DNA from: Sclerotinia nivalis
Taxonomy: Eukaryota; Ascomycota; Leotiomycetes; Helotiales; Sclerotiniaceae
Direction of reading: 5' to 3'
DNA length: 64,000 nucleotides
Assembly (NCBI GenBank): GCA_029531795.1
Contig: JAPEIS010000004.1
Location: 1,736,001 to 1,800,000, forward strand
Shown one piece after another: positions 22,968 to 34,330 of this stretch. A program made the position numbers and the translations under genes. Below the pieces are notes generated by a model. That model had not been told where the DNA came from. It was given only the letters and a program-made list of their open reading frames with translations, and did no database searches. Each line of letters starts with the position of its first letter. Positions within the stretch are counted from its first letter, which is position 1.

Positions 22968-23790
22968 ACAGCAGCTGCAGGCAGAATTGGCGCCACACTC
23001 CCGATAATTCAAATTAATCGTCTAAGGTCCAATAACCTCGCGAAGCGGAGAACCGTCTCCTTATACCGATATACCCTGGGACTTTGACTCCCGAGGTTCT
23101 CATCGTGATATAAGGAGTTGAGGCGTTGAAGCCCCTTTCACTCGGTGCTTTGTTTGGTAATTGATCGCAGAGATGAGGTTGAGATAAAAATAATGAAGAG
23201 AGATTTGGTATTGGCATTGGTATAATATGTTTTGTTTGTCGAAGATGAAGGGTTGCAGAAGTACTTTTTCAATCATTATCAATAATTATCAATCTTATAA
23301 ATTTTAAAATAATTATACAAAATATAAATTAAAAATGATATTGAAGGGATAAGATACTATACATCAATTGTAGGATATTTTGAGGAAGGCTATAAGGGAT
23401 AGTCACCTGGTCTACATCGAAATGCGATTATTGCAACGATGGTAGAGAAAGCTGAGGTGAAATCAGTGTTCAAATTGACCCGCGGTATAGTTGAGAGACA
23501 AGTACAAGACAGAGGGGCGTTCCCTTAACTTGAAGGTAGCACTTATTGCGTGATTGCCGTGTCTTGCAAGAAAAGATCAATTATTCGTAAGCTGCCAGGG
23601 CTCTTGTTGGTTCCTGTAGCTTGCACAATGTTGATCTCTCGACACGATGCAACGTTCCGATAGCCAAGTGAGGATATCGACAGTTTTGATTCTATTTATT
23701 TGGACGAGATCGTCATTTTCGCAGCTGCTGGTTGTAAATGTCCACTTGGACATTGAATACGCATTAAGCTGGTGGTCCTCGAACCCTGAT
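22968..23790. other. Intergenic, no gene seen
   Basis: Frames here are short and shadow-like. The stretch around 23280-23350 is strongly AT-rich. No repeat or RNA gene recognised. Confidence 0.4.
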
Positions 23791-23794
23791 AGGT

Positions 23795-24190
23795 CCAACC
23801 ACATTTTCCAATCCCGCTCCAAAATCCCCCTCAAGTACAACCCCCTTTTGCAGAATCTCAACGTTATTCTGCCCTCGCATCGCAGACAAAATTGACCGAA
23901 TATCAGGCATGGCATCGCGTCAGGAAGAATGGCCGCATGCTTGAAGCTCAGAATGGGTAAGTGCTCGAGCTACTTCGGAAGGACAGAATATTTTGGGCGA
24001 TTGACGTGCTGCTAGGAAGTGGTTAATATGGGATTCGATTGCTGGAGCAGGATCATCATGTGCAACTTATTCATGGCGAAAACCGAGGTATGTATGTTGT
24101 CAATTGTAGCACTTGGGCATTAACGATTTTGAGTTCCAATGCTGACTTAGAAGAACTCACCGGCCAGCTGAGCGCCTAAGCCTAATTAGT
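23795..24190 (+). pseudogene. Possible decayed gene fragment
   Basis: One frame reads QNPPQVQPPFAESQRYSALA and then TEYQAWHRVRKNGRMLEAQNG before a GTAAGT at 23957. After a TAG acceptor near 24016, a piece reading LLEQDHHVQLIHGENR is followed by GTATGT, and a later piece reads EELTGQLSA then stop. The charged, coiled-coil-like composition looks like coding sequence, but a TAA breaks the middle piece and phases do not all agree. No family is recognised. Confidence 0.3.
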
Positions 24191-24408
24191 CTATAAATCA
24201 GCAGAATTCGAATATCAGAGTATTCCGAATTGGATATAGGCTTTTGAGCACTGAATGCATCAAGGCGGTGACTTAAATAGGTTAGATCGTTCAATTGGCC
24301 AGTGTGTTCAGTTGGCCCGTGAGCTCTTCTACCCAAATATTCCCCACACAGTTCTGCGCAAATTATATCAACAAACATGAATTGCCACCTCAACAACAAG
24401 CTCAAACT

Positions 24409-24565
24409 GGTCGTTTGGCCGAGTGGGTAAGTCACAACTTAATTCAACCGTCAAAAGTCATTACTAATAAAATCAACAGTCTAAGGCGATGGTTTTAAGA
24501 AGCTTCATCTGAAGCAGAAATCACCATTATCGAGAGATGCGAGGGTTCGAACCCCTCAGCGACCA
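24409..24565 (+). tRNA. tRNA-Leu(UAA) with two insertions
   Basis: The ends GGTCGTT and AGCGACC form a full acceptor stem with discriminator A at 24565. GCC and GGC make the D stem. ATGGT (24489-24493) and ACCAT (24523-24527) make the anticodon stem, with loop bases TT-TAA-G and anticodon TAA at 24496-24498. The variable arm has ATC/GAT. GAGGG/CCCTC with loop TTCGAAC form the T arm. A 22-nt insert after G37 (about 24500-24521) sits at the normal tRNA intron position. A second insert of 53 nt (24427-24479) lies in the D loop and has spliceosomal splice signals; without it the D loop is normal. The B box GGTTCGAACCC is intact and a TTTT terminator follows at 24571. Confidence 0.9.
24427..24479 (+). 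other. 53-nt spliceosomal-type intron inside the tRNA D loop
   Basis: The insert starts GTAAGT, contains TTACTAATAA (a near-perfect branch site) about 13 bases before the end, and finishes CAACAG. These are textbook mRNA intron signals. Removing exactly these 53 bases restores the D loop GCCGAGTGG-TCTAAGGC. I see no bulge-helix-bulge structure that would point to tRNA splicing endonuclease. Confidence 0.75.
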
Positions 24566-24570
24566 ATATC

Positions 24571-24586
24571 TTTTGGGCATTTTTTT
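24571..24586 (+). terminator. RNA polymerase III terminator
   Basis: TTTT at 24571-24574, five bases after the tRNA discriminator base, then a run of seven T at 24580-24586. Both fit Pol III termination. Confidence 0.75.
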
Positions 24587-25160
24587 GTCCTTGACTGGAG
24601 TAGTAGTTATTAGCTAGATCAGTAGGAAAGGTAGGCTTTAAAGATCTGCTTTTATGATTACTCGGATAGATTAGATGTCAGATATCTATTTAACAAGACA
24701 GAAGTGTGCTTGGTATGATTAAAACAGTAGTTGAAATGGGACATATTTTGTCATTATTTATTTTGTTCGAATTTTACTTACGTTCCGAAGGTTTACTGCG
24801 ATTGGTAGGAAGTCAAGAAAAACTTACCAATCAAAGCAGATGTTATTGTCGATAACGTTTGCTACCTTTTTTATATTATTAGCTACCACTGCCTGTAGAT
24901 TTTATAAGGACATGCCGCGCCTAAGGGTAATTCTACAATTAGCTTCATGATTCAATTCAAACTTGCAAATTGAATTCTATGGCTTAACTAGCCGTTCGGA
25001 CAATCCCGACGTATTTCGGCTTGAATACTAGGTAGGCTTATCTTATCGATGAGGGGTCATCCGATAAGGAAGGAAATCCATCTATTTCAACTTCATGTCT
25101 TCCCTTGCTACCAAACCTCCATTCTCATAACAATAGCAATCCCCTCAAATATAAACAAAA
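24587..25160. other. Intergenic upstream of the dioxygenase gene
   Basis: This stretch should hold the promoter of the downstream gene. It is AT-rich with no recognisable frame or repeat. Confidence 0.5.
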
Positions 25161-26201
25161 ATGTCATCATCTCCCACACCCCTTGGTCCTGCGGCTTCCA
25201 ATGGTCTCACAAAAGAACAACTCGACACTTTTAACAAAGATGGCTATTTAATAATTCCAGGCGCCCTCTCTCCAGAAACAGTTTCTTCTCTTCTCTCCGA
25301 AACGCATTCTATGTTGAACAATTTCTCATTGGAAGATCATCCTATGACGAAATTTAGTACTGGAGAGGGTGATGAAGTCGAACATGTAGGGGATAGTTAT
25401 TTTTTGGAAAGTGGTGATAAGATACGGTTTTTCTTTGAAGAGGGTATGTTTTCCAGGGCTTTTAATATGCAGTTTCGAGTCTCCGTATCCGTATCTACAC
25501 TTACTAAAGGATATATTTTCATTCTTCTTTACTAATACTCCAAACCAGATGCCCTCTCCCCAAAAGGCGGACTCCTAAAACCCAAACACCTCTCCATAAA
25601 CAAAATCGGACACGCCCTACACACGCTGTCACCCCCCTTCGCCTCACTCCTCTCACCCCAATCAACACATTCCCCGTCCCTCATCGCCAAATCCCTCGGA
25701 TTTCAACAACCCCAATGTCTCCAATCAATGATAATCTGCAAGAATCCTGAAATCGGGGGTGCGGTCCCAGCACATCAAGACAGCACATTTCTATACACTG
25801 ATCCACCCAGCGCAGTAGGTTTTTGGTATGCGCTCGAAGATGCCACGAGGGAAAATGGATGTTTGAGTTTTTGGCCTGGGAGTCATAGGTGGGAGGGGGT
25901 GGGCAAGAGGTTTGTGAGGAAGAGTGGGGGAGGTGGAACGGAGTTTGTGGGGAATGAGGGGGAGAGGTTTCCGAGGGGGTTGGAGAGAAGGGGAAAAGGG
26001 GATGAGGTGGAGGATTATGTGTTGGGTGAAGTTAAGGCGGGGGATTTGGTGCTTATTCATGGGAATTTACTGCATAAGAGTGAGAGGAATACGAGTCAGA
26101 AGGGGAGGATTATCTATACGTTTCATGTTATTGAGGGGGAGGCGGTGTATGATGAGAGGAATTGGTTGCAGCCTCCTGAGGGGGGATTTACTAGGTTATA
26201 G
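25161..26201 (+). CDS. Phytanoyl-CoA dioxygenase (PhyH) family protein
   Basis: PhyH enzymes are Fe(II)/2-oxoglutarate dioxygenases that hydroxylate lipids or small metabolites. Exon 1 is 25161-25443, the intron is 25444-25548 (105 bp, GTATGT..CAG) and exon 2 is 25549-26201, giving 311 residues. The N-terminal segment FNKDGYLIIPGALSPETV is the usual family opening. The iron triad is visible as HQD (His170, Asp172) and a distal His in HGNLLHKSERN (His265/His270), with basic residues following for 2-oxoglutarate. A low-complexity insertion rich in Gly, Glu and Arg (about residues 210-245) lies before the distal His. Length fits the PHYHD1-like branch. The substrate is unknown; no clear peroxisomal targeting signal is seen at the C-terminus. 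Confidence 0.88.
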
Positions 26202-27694
26202 ATTTTGCAATGCATATGAAATATTGTGAAATTTCGTTTTTTGGTGATTTTGAATTTCTGAGGTGAGGGGATGTTGTGTTGTACTGGGCAAATACAGTTA
26301 AGTTGGGTGATATCACGGTGTATGTATGTATTATGTATTATTAGATGAGAATAACCTTTTAAGTTCTATGTCTATGCACCATTCACCTACAATCTTTCAA
26401 CGCTATACCCTTTTTGATAGGAATTCCCTAATTCGGGCTTTTACGCGAAGAAAACTTAAGGATTAAGAATATATACTATATCTATATCTATATCTATATC
26501 TTTGTCTATGTCTAAAAGGAAGAAAAAAAAAGGAAAAAGAAATAATCTCCCCTTCTCTTTTTGTCTTCCCTCATTCCCTTTCTCGAAATTGGAATTTTAC
26601 TATACATGTTTTTTATGTTTTACAGTACGAAATCGTACCTCTTTCCAAATCTATATACTATACAGTTACTTTTCTATACCGAATTCTTTTTTCTGTTTGA
26701 ACTCATTCGTTATTGTTATTGATGACGATGAGGTGAATTATAGTCAATTCCAATCTACAGTTGTATATCTTTATGTAATCTCAATTTTGATAATGAAAAT
26801 TCTGCATTTGATCCATAGATAAACTCTATTCTCCGTATAATAGCTTATTTTCTGTATGTACAACTCATTACGCCCCGTATTTAAGATTGAAATTCGATTT
26901 TAAAGTTCAATGTCACAACACCTATAGAAGGAAGGAAGTAAGAAGATGAATCAGCATATACTCATTATAGCCGGCCATAAAAATAAAGCATATATACTTT
27001 CTTATCCTCCAAACCAACACACATAGCTGTTCTCCCCAATGAATTGTTCCCATATTAAAGTTCCCTTTTGTCCATCTTCCTCCATCCAATCAAGAAGCCT
27101 AAACCCGAGTCTGCCTAGAGATAGTCTCCTCTCCCTATGATCCGCATCGCTCAATACAGACCAAGAAATCCACATACGATAATAATGGAAATCATATTTG
27201 AGGGGTGAGAGATATACAAACTCTCCTACATTATTGAATACCTAGAGCGTCTTCTAGCCCAATAAGATTTTATAAGGAAAATAAGCTATTTTCTTCAAAT
27301 GGACAAGTAGGAAAATTGGAACGGTGCTGATGGATCAAGGAAACCGTAGTCGTGAAGGAAAGAGGCGATTTAAGGAAATAGTGTGGTCGAAGGGAGCGTG
27401 CTGCGAAGGAAGCTGCAAAGAAGTAGTGGTCCCATAAGGAGATATGGTCGGTGGCGTAGAGTATTCTGCTAGTTGTAAAGGCTGACAGGCACTACGAAGT
27501 GGAGGTTGCTGAGGATAAGATTGCTGCGGTAGGGACGAAGTTATTACCTAGTTCTCTTACTTGATGTGTGTAGGTTGATGAATGCTAAGCGGCGTCCAGT
27601 GACTATTACGGTGCCATAAGGTATCAGTCAATGTCTCACAATCAGTGCAACAAAATAAGAAGAGAGTGATGAAATACCTATCATCAGTCATCAG
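26202..27694. other. Intergenic with TATATC microsatellite
   Basis: A 1.5-kb region between two 3' ends. A (TATATC)n run lies around 26465-26505. The 106-codon frame at 26502-26822 starts within this microsatellite and is rich in Phe, Tyr and Ser, as expected from AT-rich DNA; I do not call it a gene. Confidence 0.5.
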
Positions 27695-28486
27695 CTAGTC
27701 CGCCGCCCTCCTCCAAAAATCACTATCGTTATCGATATCATATTCGTCAGCTCTATCATCATGATTATAATCACAAAGAGCACAACCACAATAATAACCA
27801 TGATCGGGGAAATCATATTCATCATCACTGAATGCCTTATCGGAGTCCACGTCTTCCTTCCATTTGTTCATGTGAATTTCCCATCCATGATTCTTCATTT
27901 CCTCTCGTATATAAAATGGGCCCTCCTCGTACACGTTGACAATGATATTTCGTATGGCGGGGATGGCTCTGAAGCGAGCATCGACCAGATCCAACGCCTC
28001 CGCAACAATTTTGAAATTATCAAGTCTATCGAGTCTAACCTCTCCATCATCGGTAGTGACTACTTCTGTTTCAAGCGTAGTCAAACTGGTGCAATAATTC
28101 TGGATTTTCGCTAACATGCGAGAGCTCGCATCTTCAAGGGTAATATTATGAAGCTCCAGATAATCGAAGTATGGGAAAGAGATGTAGATGTGCAGGATGG
28201 AGCTTGCATTTTTACGGCCAATCCGGTGAAGAAAGGACTCCGCGGTCCACGTTAAATCGAAGACATTCTGTGCGTAAAGCACAGAGCTGGCTTCGTCATG
28301 GATAGTCTTGCATGTGAGAAGGAGCGTCGGAGTAAGGCCTTTGGGTCGAAAAGGTCCATATGGGACTATTTCTCCAACCGCCAAGAGCTGCTCATATATA
28401 TTGTTGCGAAGTTCGCTAGGAAGGCTGAGGAAGCTAGTCGACATATCGATGGTGGGTTGTTGTTGATGAGTTCTCCGTTTTGCCAT
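27695..28486 (-). CDS. 2EXR/F-box-like domain hypothetical protein
   Basis: A single exon of 263 residues. I chose the ATG at 28484-28486 (MAKRRTHQQQ); MSTSFLSLPSELRNNIYEQL begins 14 codons later and could be the true start. That segment, followed by LTPTLLLTCKTIHDEASSVLYAQNVFDL, is the pattern of the very large fungal group with an F-box-like or 2EXR N-terminal domain. These proteins have no established function. The C-terminus is acidic and has two CxC-like cysteine pairs (YYCGCALCDYNHDD). Good frame and domain; function unknown. Confidence 0.78.
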   Translation of the reverse strand: MAKRRTHQQQPTIDMSTSFLSLPSELRNNIYEQLLAVGEIVPYGPFRPKGLTPTLLLTCKTIHDEASSVLYAQNVFDLTWTAESFLHRIGRKNASSILHIYISFPYFDYLELHNITLEDASSRMLAKIQNYCTSLTTLETEVVTTDDGEVRLDRLDNFKIVAEALDLVDARFRAIPAIRNIIVNVYEEGPFYIREEMKNHGWEIHMNKWKEDVDSDKAFSDDEYDFPDHGYYCGCALCDYNHDDRADEYDIDNDSDFWRRAAD

Positions 28487-29556
28487 GAGATACAAACGTC
28501 ACCTCTTTCTTCACACGTTCTGCGCAGTGACAACGGATATAGAGATTCGATAGATGTGAGATATGCTGTCGAGAAGTATGAATGGCGATAGAAATGATTC
28601 AGTTGGTTTGTGATTCATCCAAGTCCTTGCTCTTGAGGTTGCAAAACAACCACTAATGCAGTGCAACCCTATCAATCAGGTGATGATTTAACCTGTGACG
28701 AGAAAGCGGTTACCCGCAGTTTGCATGCAACAGCCTCAAGCCTCACTTCCACTTCCTCATTCCGTACAACATCAATCTACCTAGTACCAGCCGCATAAAA
28801 TACTCAAGTGACACAGCAACAAATACCAACCTCCATGCATGAACCCGTACACCTCGGGATTTCCCCTTTCCTCTTTTCTCTATCAAGGTTCCCCATTATC
28901 GTGACCCAAAGCCATCAAGCGAACAAGTAAACAAGCGAACAAGCCAGAAAATAAAAAATTATATTCCGTTCCGTAGCCGTATGTACTACTTGTCGAATAT
29001 TTCAGCCATCATTTTTGAAGAGAGTGCCGAGGAGTGTGTAGTTTGAAACAAGGTAATGAAAACGCAATTACTATAATCCAGGGAATGGCCGAGGCTATCT
29101 GCTTCATCATGTTGGATTTACAGATGACACTTATTACCCTGACATTCTTAGCATGGTAACGTTGTATGGTGATTGACGGGAAGCTGCATATGTTGGTGAG
29201 ATTTTCAGATGAGCCTCGGTGCTATCATGAATCTAATGCAAAACGCAGTGCCAGAGACTAAGTATAAATAAGATGAGAAGCATGCTTTCATTAGCCTAAC
29301 TCCTAAGTTCTAACCATTAATTCAAATTAATTAAATCCAAACCAGTCCATCAGTCGTATACGCGTAGATTCATACAGCCGCTCCAAAAATGCTCCAAATG
29401 CAAAAGAACCACCACCCATATCAAAGCGTCTTGTAAATTTTGCTAAAAGACCAATCAATGTGTTACCAGAAGTATAGATACCGCGGAGAAGTAAAATCGA
29501 AACGTCGTGACCATATTAATTTGTTATGACTTCGTCGTAAATTGGCTGAAGGAGAT
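28487..29556. other. Intergenic, no gene seen
   Basis: A 1.07-kb stretch between the start of the 2EXR gene and the 3' end of the claudin-like gene. A short repeat of AACAAG/CGAACAAG occurs near 28918-28945. Nothing else recognised. Confidence 0.45.
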
Positions 29557-30330
29557 TTATCCGGGAAGCCCTCCGTAACGTTCACTTGGTATCAGTTCGT
29601 AGCCATCTTCAGGAGAGAAGGCAAATGCAGAGATGGCAATACATCCAGCCGACACAATCGAGATACACCAACTAACAGTGCAGAAGATCCATCCCTTATC
29701 CAGCTTCCAGCCCGGAAAGAATTGTTCATCATGGTCATATAGATATGCCTATCAATTGTCAGTATCATCTCGCCCCTCGTCTCATTCATCTCCAAGATAA
29801 TCACAACATACCACAATGCTCATGCTAGCCGCCTGAACTACACCCGCGAGCACCAGCATGAAAACTAGTATCTTCCAGCCCGTTTCTCTCTTCTGTTTGC
29901 CACCAAGTAGCACAACCACATATGCAACCAACGTAACCAATTCTACCACAGCTGCGAAAGACATGAGGAATCCCACCGATCGCCACATAGAACAGAATCC
30001 CCGATCTGGCCCCGCACAATCTTCCGATGTAGGGAAATGAGAAGAGTGGCCTGTCAGCGAACTATAGCTGCGATGAAGTCCTATCGTTTTCGTTATATGA
30101 TTTCCATTCGGCGTCGTCATGTCCCATGTAATCCAATCGGGTATGAAGATTGATACAAAGGTCAATGTTGTTGCTATATATGAAGTAATCAGCTTTTATC
30201 CCAGACAATTTTCGTAATGAATATGGGTGAAGCTCAAGGACAAGACTCTAAAAAAGATAATTGGTATAGAGAATAACATACCAGCGACAAAGGCCGCGAG
30301 AGCGATGCTATAAACAAAAACTCTCGTCAT
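29557..30330 (-). CDS. Claudin/Sur7-like four-transmembrane protein
   Basis: Three exons join in phase: 30282-30330, 29812-30173 and 29557-29748, with introns of 108 and 63 bp, giving 200 residues. Four hydrophobic segments are visible: the N-terminal one (MTRVFVYSIALAAFVAG), one at SVGFLMSFAAVVELVTLVAYVVV, one at LVFMLVLAGVVQAASMSIVV and one near the C-terminus. Between the first and second lies an extracellular-type loop with a GLHRSYSSL segment and two cysteines (EDC..GFC), the arrangement of the claudin/PMP22/Sur7 superfamily. Such fungal proteins sit in the plasma membrane. The role here is not known. The exon joins rest on phase and on the good fit to this topology. Confidence 0.78.
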
Positions 30331-31403
30331 TGTGCTGTAGTAATCCCAAGATTACTTTCGTAACCTTCCTGAATTCCACCTCTCCTTTAACCCTAATGTA
30401 TTTTCCAGTCTCGTCTTCAGGTATTTGGAATATCGTCTTGTTTTGAAGAGAAGAGGTACTGAGATGAGAGACAGTGAAAATCTCTAAAGAAACTTGGAAT
30501 GAGGGGTTCTAGACGTTGAAATTGAATGAAATGGGTCTTAAAAGGAAGGTTATGCAGTATGGTTATGCAGTATGTGCAGTTATGCGCAATATACCTATCT
30601 ATGCATGCCCAGACGCAATGCACAAACGGTGGCCTGCCTGCTTAATCGTGTGATTCGTCAATATTGAAAAGGTCTTCCAAATTATCCCTCACAAATGGCG
30701 GTGAAAGTTTATATCGGGTAAATATCCGATTCCTTCAATTATATTTAAGTCTCAAAATGTTAAGAAGATGGTGTTGTGCATGTTTAAAGTGATGGGATTC
30801 TTTGATTTTAGGGAAGGTGGTGTAATGAGAGAAATGTCTAAATTTGATACAATGATTGGTTGGTTTCAAAAGTGGAGGGTCAGGATGACGTTGATGGCTA
30901 ACGAGTAAACGAAAGGCTTCAGAATATATCATCACGAGGACCGATTTTGACATGATTGCATATACCTGACCTACCTACGTATGCAAACGAGGCGCGCAGA
31001 AAGCGGTACGGTATCACAAAGTTACTGATAAGAAGTAGTTATTGCATGAGAAATGATATTTTATTGGTGAAAGAGCAATGATGTTTGATACCATTGACTT
31101 TCATTTGGGGTATCTCAGTTAATAATGTCGTGGATGATTTGGTTATCGGATGATCCAACCACAACCATTAATTAGCCACCAATATGTATTAATCCTTTCA
31201 GCCATACATGTTAGGCCATCCAAAAGGAAAACATTATGCACTTCCATTCCGTCCCACTTGCTCATTCATTGTCCAGTAAATGTTGGTAGCATGGGAACAT
31301 TGAAGCTGTTCGAACGTCGCCAATTACAACAGCCCTCAAACCCCGTCCGTTGACCGACCGATAAGTATGTAATGAGAGATAACATGTGACGCGTAACCCT
31401 CAT
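30331..31403. other. Intergenic, no gene seen
   Basis: This contains the promoter of the claudin-like gene and the 3' flank of the WKF gene. Short imperfect repeats of TTATGCAGTATG occur near 30549-30590. Frames are short. Confidence 0.45.
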
Positions 31404-32801
31404 TCACTGTTGAATGCCGTCCTCGCTGTCCTCACTTTCACTGCTACTCGACCCGTCTTCACTGGATGAATCATCATCATCACTACCCGAACCAGATGAA
31501 CTGCTTGATGAACTACTTGATGATTCGTCTGTGTCGTCACCATTTGCCATCGATTCGTCTTCGGAGCTGCTGTCATCCGAGTCACTACTTGAGTCCGAGT
31601 CAGAAGAGCTCGAATCATCAGCGGCAAGTGTCCGTTGCTTTCTTTTTCTTCCGAGCTTTTGAGTGATACCGTCGTTCAATCGCAACCGCTTTTCTCCGTC
31701 CGTGGCCACAGATTCTGTTTCTGTAGTTTGCGTATCTGTTGTTTCTTCCGAGGATGAGCCTAATTCAGCAAGAATTTGCTCAGCTCTCATTCTTTTGGCC
31801 ATTCTCGGAGCCATTGCTGCGTCTGATAGCCCCATGAGTACCCCTTCTTCGTATCCCATTTGAGAAGATGCGCCAGCAGCAGTCATTGACGCAACATACT
31901 CGTTCATAGCAAGATTGTACTCTCTTTGTCTTTTGTTACTGTCTGCCATCGTCGCTGGAAAACCGGAAGCGTCTGATTCTCGATCTTTCACCTTGATAGC
32001 TAATGCCTCGTCTCGAAGTCGTTTTCTGACCCCTCCCTGCAAGCCTCTGACGTACTCGTAGAGGAGATAAGCGTGGTCGGAAGGAACGACCTCAACGTCG
32101 AAAGCGTGTTTCAGTAGATGATTTTGATGGTTCTTATTAAACTTCCACGCCTCCCTCGATTCGTGATACTGTCTTAGATACGCTAAGAACGGACGTGGAG
32201 CGGCGGTAGGTTTCGAGACCTTCGACTTCTTTACTGACTTTTGAGGCTTCAAATCCTTCTCGTTTGTACCATTTTGTGGTTTGTCTTCCGATTTTGGCTT
32301 CTTCACTCTTTTCACCCTTCGTTCCTTTTCTGGGAGTGTGGTATCAAACTGTTCTTCGACTATAGGTGGTGCGGGAGTTTCAAAAGCTTGGCTAGTGGAA
32401 GGACCGTAGAAAAAGTCGTCTTGGGCCTTCTGATCTGCTACCCAACCTAAGTATAACTGTTTTATACTATCGCCATCTTGTGATTTCGTCTCTGGAGTGA
32501 ATGTAACTGACTTCTTTAGCGCAGACTTTTTGGGTGTAGTAATTGAATCGGGAGCGAATGGCCGTAGTGGTTCAGAAGTAGGATGAGAGTTGAGATTTTT
32601 CGACTTTTTCGAAGATGTTTCGTGCTCGGACTCGGTGTCTCTTGATCTTTTCCTATTTGCTGTTTCGATTTCTCTAAGAGGTTCGGTAATTGAGGCTTGA
32701 GAATTGATATCTAAGGAATCTTGGGCCGACTTTAACTTTAAGCCTAATCGTTTCCATGAGGGGATTCGTGGCGCACCTCCACTCGCGGAAGAAGGTATCA
32801 T
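31404..32801 (-). CDS. WKF-domain nucleolar-type protein (C7orf50-like)
   Basis: A single exon of 465 residues. The core segment PRPFLAYLRQYHESREAWKFNKN followed by LLKHAFD and LLYEYVRGLQGG is the WKF domain, named for its Trp-Lys-Phe, present in human C7orf50 and fungal homologs linked to ribosome biogenesis. The N-terminal half is rich in Lys and Ser with several nuclear-localisation-like runs (KKSKN, KRVKKPK, KKSKVSK). The C-terminal 100 residues are a long Ser/Asp/Glu tract like that of nucleolar phosphoproteins. The gene is divergent from the proteasome gene SCL1, with 406 bp between starts. Confidence 0.8.
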   Translation of the reverse strand: MIPSSASGGAPRIPSWKRLGLKLKSAQDSLDINSQASITEPLREIETANRKRSRDTESEHETSSKKSKNLNSHPTSEPLRPFAPDSITTPKKSALKKSVTFTPETKSQDGDSIKQLYLGWVADQKAQDDFFYGPSTSQAFETPAPPIVEEQFDTTLPEKERRVKRVKKPKSEDKPQNGTNEKDLKPQKSVKKSKVSKPTAAPRPFLAYLRQYHESREAWKFNKNHQNHLLKHAFDVEVVPSDHAYLLYEYVRGLQGGVRKRLRDEALAIKVKDRESDASGFPATMADSNKRQREYNLAMNEYVASMTAAGASSQMGYEEGVLMGLSDAAMAPRMAKRMRAEQILAELGSSSEETTDTQTTETESVATDGEKRLRLNDGITQKLGRKRKQRTLAADDSSSSDSDSSSDSDDSSSEDESMANGDDTDESSSSSSSSSSGSGSDDDDSSSEDGSSSSESEDSEDGIQQ

Positions 32802-33207
32802 GGCGAAGAATCTGAGAAATTGGAGAGACTGTCAGCCTGCAGATGCATGAACTGAAGATTACACTCCGCAATGTACGGCTTGTTATTAGATAAAAATCCA
32901 AAAAATGATGTTCAGATTGATGTTGATGTGAAGGACCGCAGAGTAACTTTTTTTTTTGATAAGATTTCCCGCCGCTTTAAGTTCCGGCGCTAAACTGTTT
33001 TGAACTAACATCTTAGTCCAGGCTTCAAGCTTCCGCGTGTAAAGGTTGATAGCTACTGTACATAACAACTTTGAAGCTTCATAATCCCCTCAACATCTTG
33101 ATTCCTCATACAAAAAATCAGGATACCTTTTGATTCAGCTCTACCGTCAATCACAATTGCGAGGTACCCCATCCTTCAAATATAGCTACGCAGTCAACTT
33201 CTTCAAA
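32802..33207. promoter_or_regulatory. Bidirectional promoter region between WKF gene and SCL1
   Basis: Two growth-related genes start head to head here. A T10 run lies near 32948. I could not identify a specific factor site. Confidence 0.45.
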
Positions 33208-34330
33208 ATGTCGGGTACGTTTGTTCTCGCGCGCCCGCTCCTTGACAAGCTTCTGGAGAAGCTCAAGCAGATTAAGCTAACAGTTCTAAATAGGTAGCGC
33301 AGGTTACGATAGACATATCACAATCTTTTCTGATCAAGGAAGATTATATCAAGTCGGTACGTAGACACAGACGCAAATAGAACTGTTAGAGCCATGGGAT
33401 TCGTAGGATCTTCAGCTTTATTGATCTATCGAGACCCCAATCCAACGCAACATGCCATGATATTTTACTAACTGTTCTTATGAGGATAGAATATGCTTTC
33501 AAAGCCATCACCGCTGCGAACATTATGTCCGTAGGCATTCGAGGAAAAGATTGTGCCGTTGTTTTGTCTCAAAAGAAGGTCCCTGTACGACACATTGTTC
33601 CAGATTCTATTTCAAATTCAATACTAATATATTGGTGATCCATGTAGGATAAGCTCATCGATCCATCATCCGTCTCCCACATCTTTCAATTGTCACCATC
33701 CGTAGGATGCGTCATGACAGGTTCTATCGCAGATGCAAGAGCCTCCGTTCAGAGAGCTATTGGCGAGGCTGCAGAATTTAGATATAAGTTTGGATACGAG
33801 ATGCCGTGTGATGCCCTGGCAAAGAGGATCGCCAATATCAGCCAAGTCTATACCCAAAGAGTAAGCTTACTTAATGGAACATCCGTTCGGGATCTTGGAT
33901 GGTATTGTATCCCTCTTCATCTTGCTAACCTAATGATTTTTAGGCATACATGAGACCGTACGGTGTTGCAACCACCTTGATATCGTTGGATTCTGAGTTT
34001 GGTCCTCAACTGTACAAATGTGACCCAGCTGGTTACTACACTGGCTACAAAGGCACGGCTTCGGGCCCGAAACAGCAGGAGGCGTTCAACCATCTGGAGA
34101 AGAAGCTCAAGAACAAGGATTGTGCAGAAGGTAGCTGGGAGGATGTGGTGGAACTAGGCATAACAACTTTGAGCACAGTTCTCAGCGTCGATTTTAAGAA
34201 AGGAGAATTGGAGATTGGTATTGTTGGAGGCCCAAGAAAGGACGGAAAGGAGGGTACAGATCCGGGGTTCAGGGCTTTGACAGAAGAGGAGATTGACGAG
34301 AGGTTACAGGCAATTGCAGAGAAGGACTAG
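33208..34330 (+). CDS. SCL1: 20S proteasome subunit alpha-1 (yeast Scl1, human PSMA6)
   Basis: This subunit is part of the outer ring of the 20S proteasome. Five exons join in phase: 33208-33214 (7 nt only), 33294-33356, 33490-33584, 33648-33860 and 33944-34330. The introns are 79, 133, 63 and 83 bp, all GT..AG, giving 254 residues. The N-terminal alpha-subunit signature [21 protein letters not shown] is complete and its exact form is that of alpha-1. Then come [25 protein letters not shown] and the substrate-gate region [12 protein letters not shown]. Length and motifs are normal. The 7-nt first exon contributes Met, Ser and the first base of Gly. Confidence 0.94.

Noticed and set aside
26502..26822. 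106-codon frame rich in Phe, Tyr and Ser
   Set aside because: It starts in a TATATC microsatellite and reflects AT-rich DNA.
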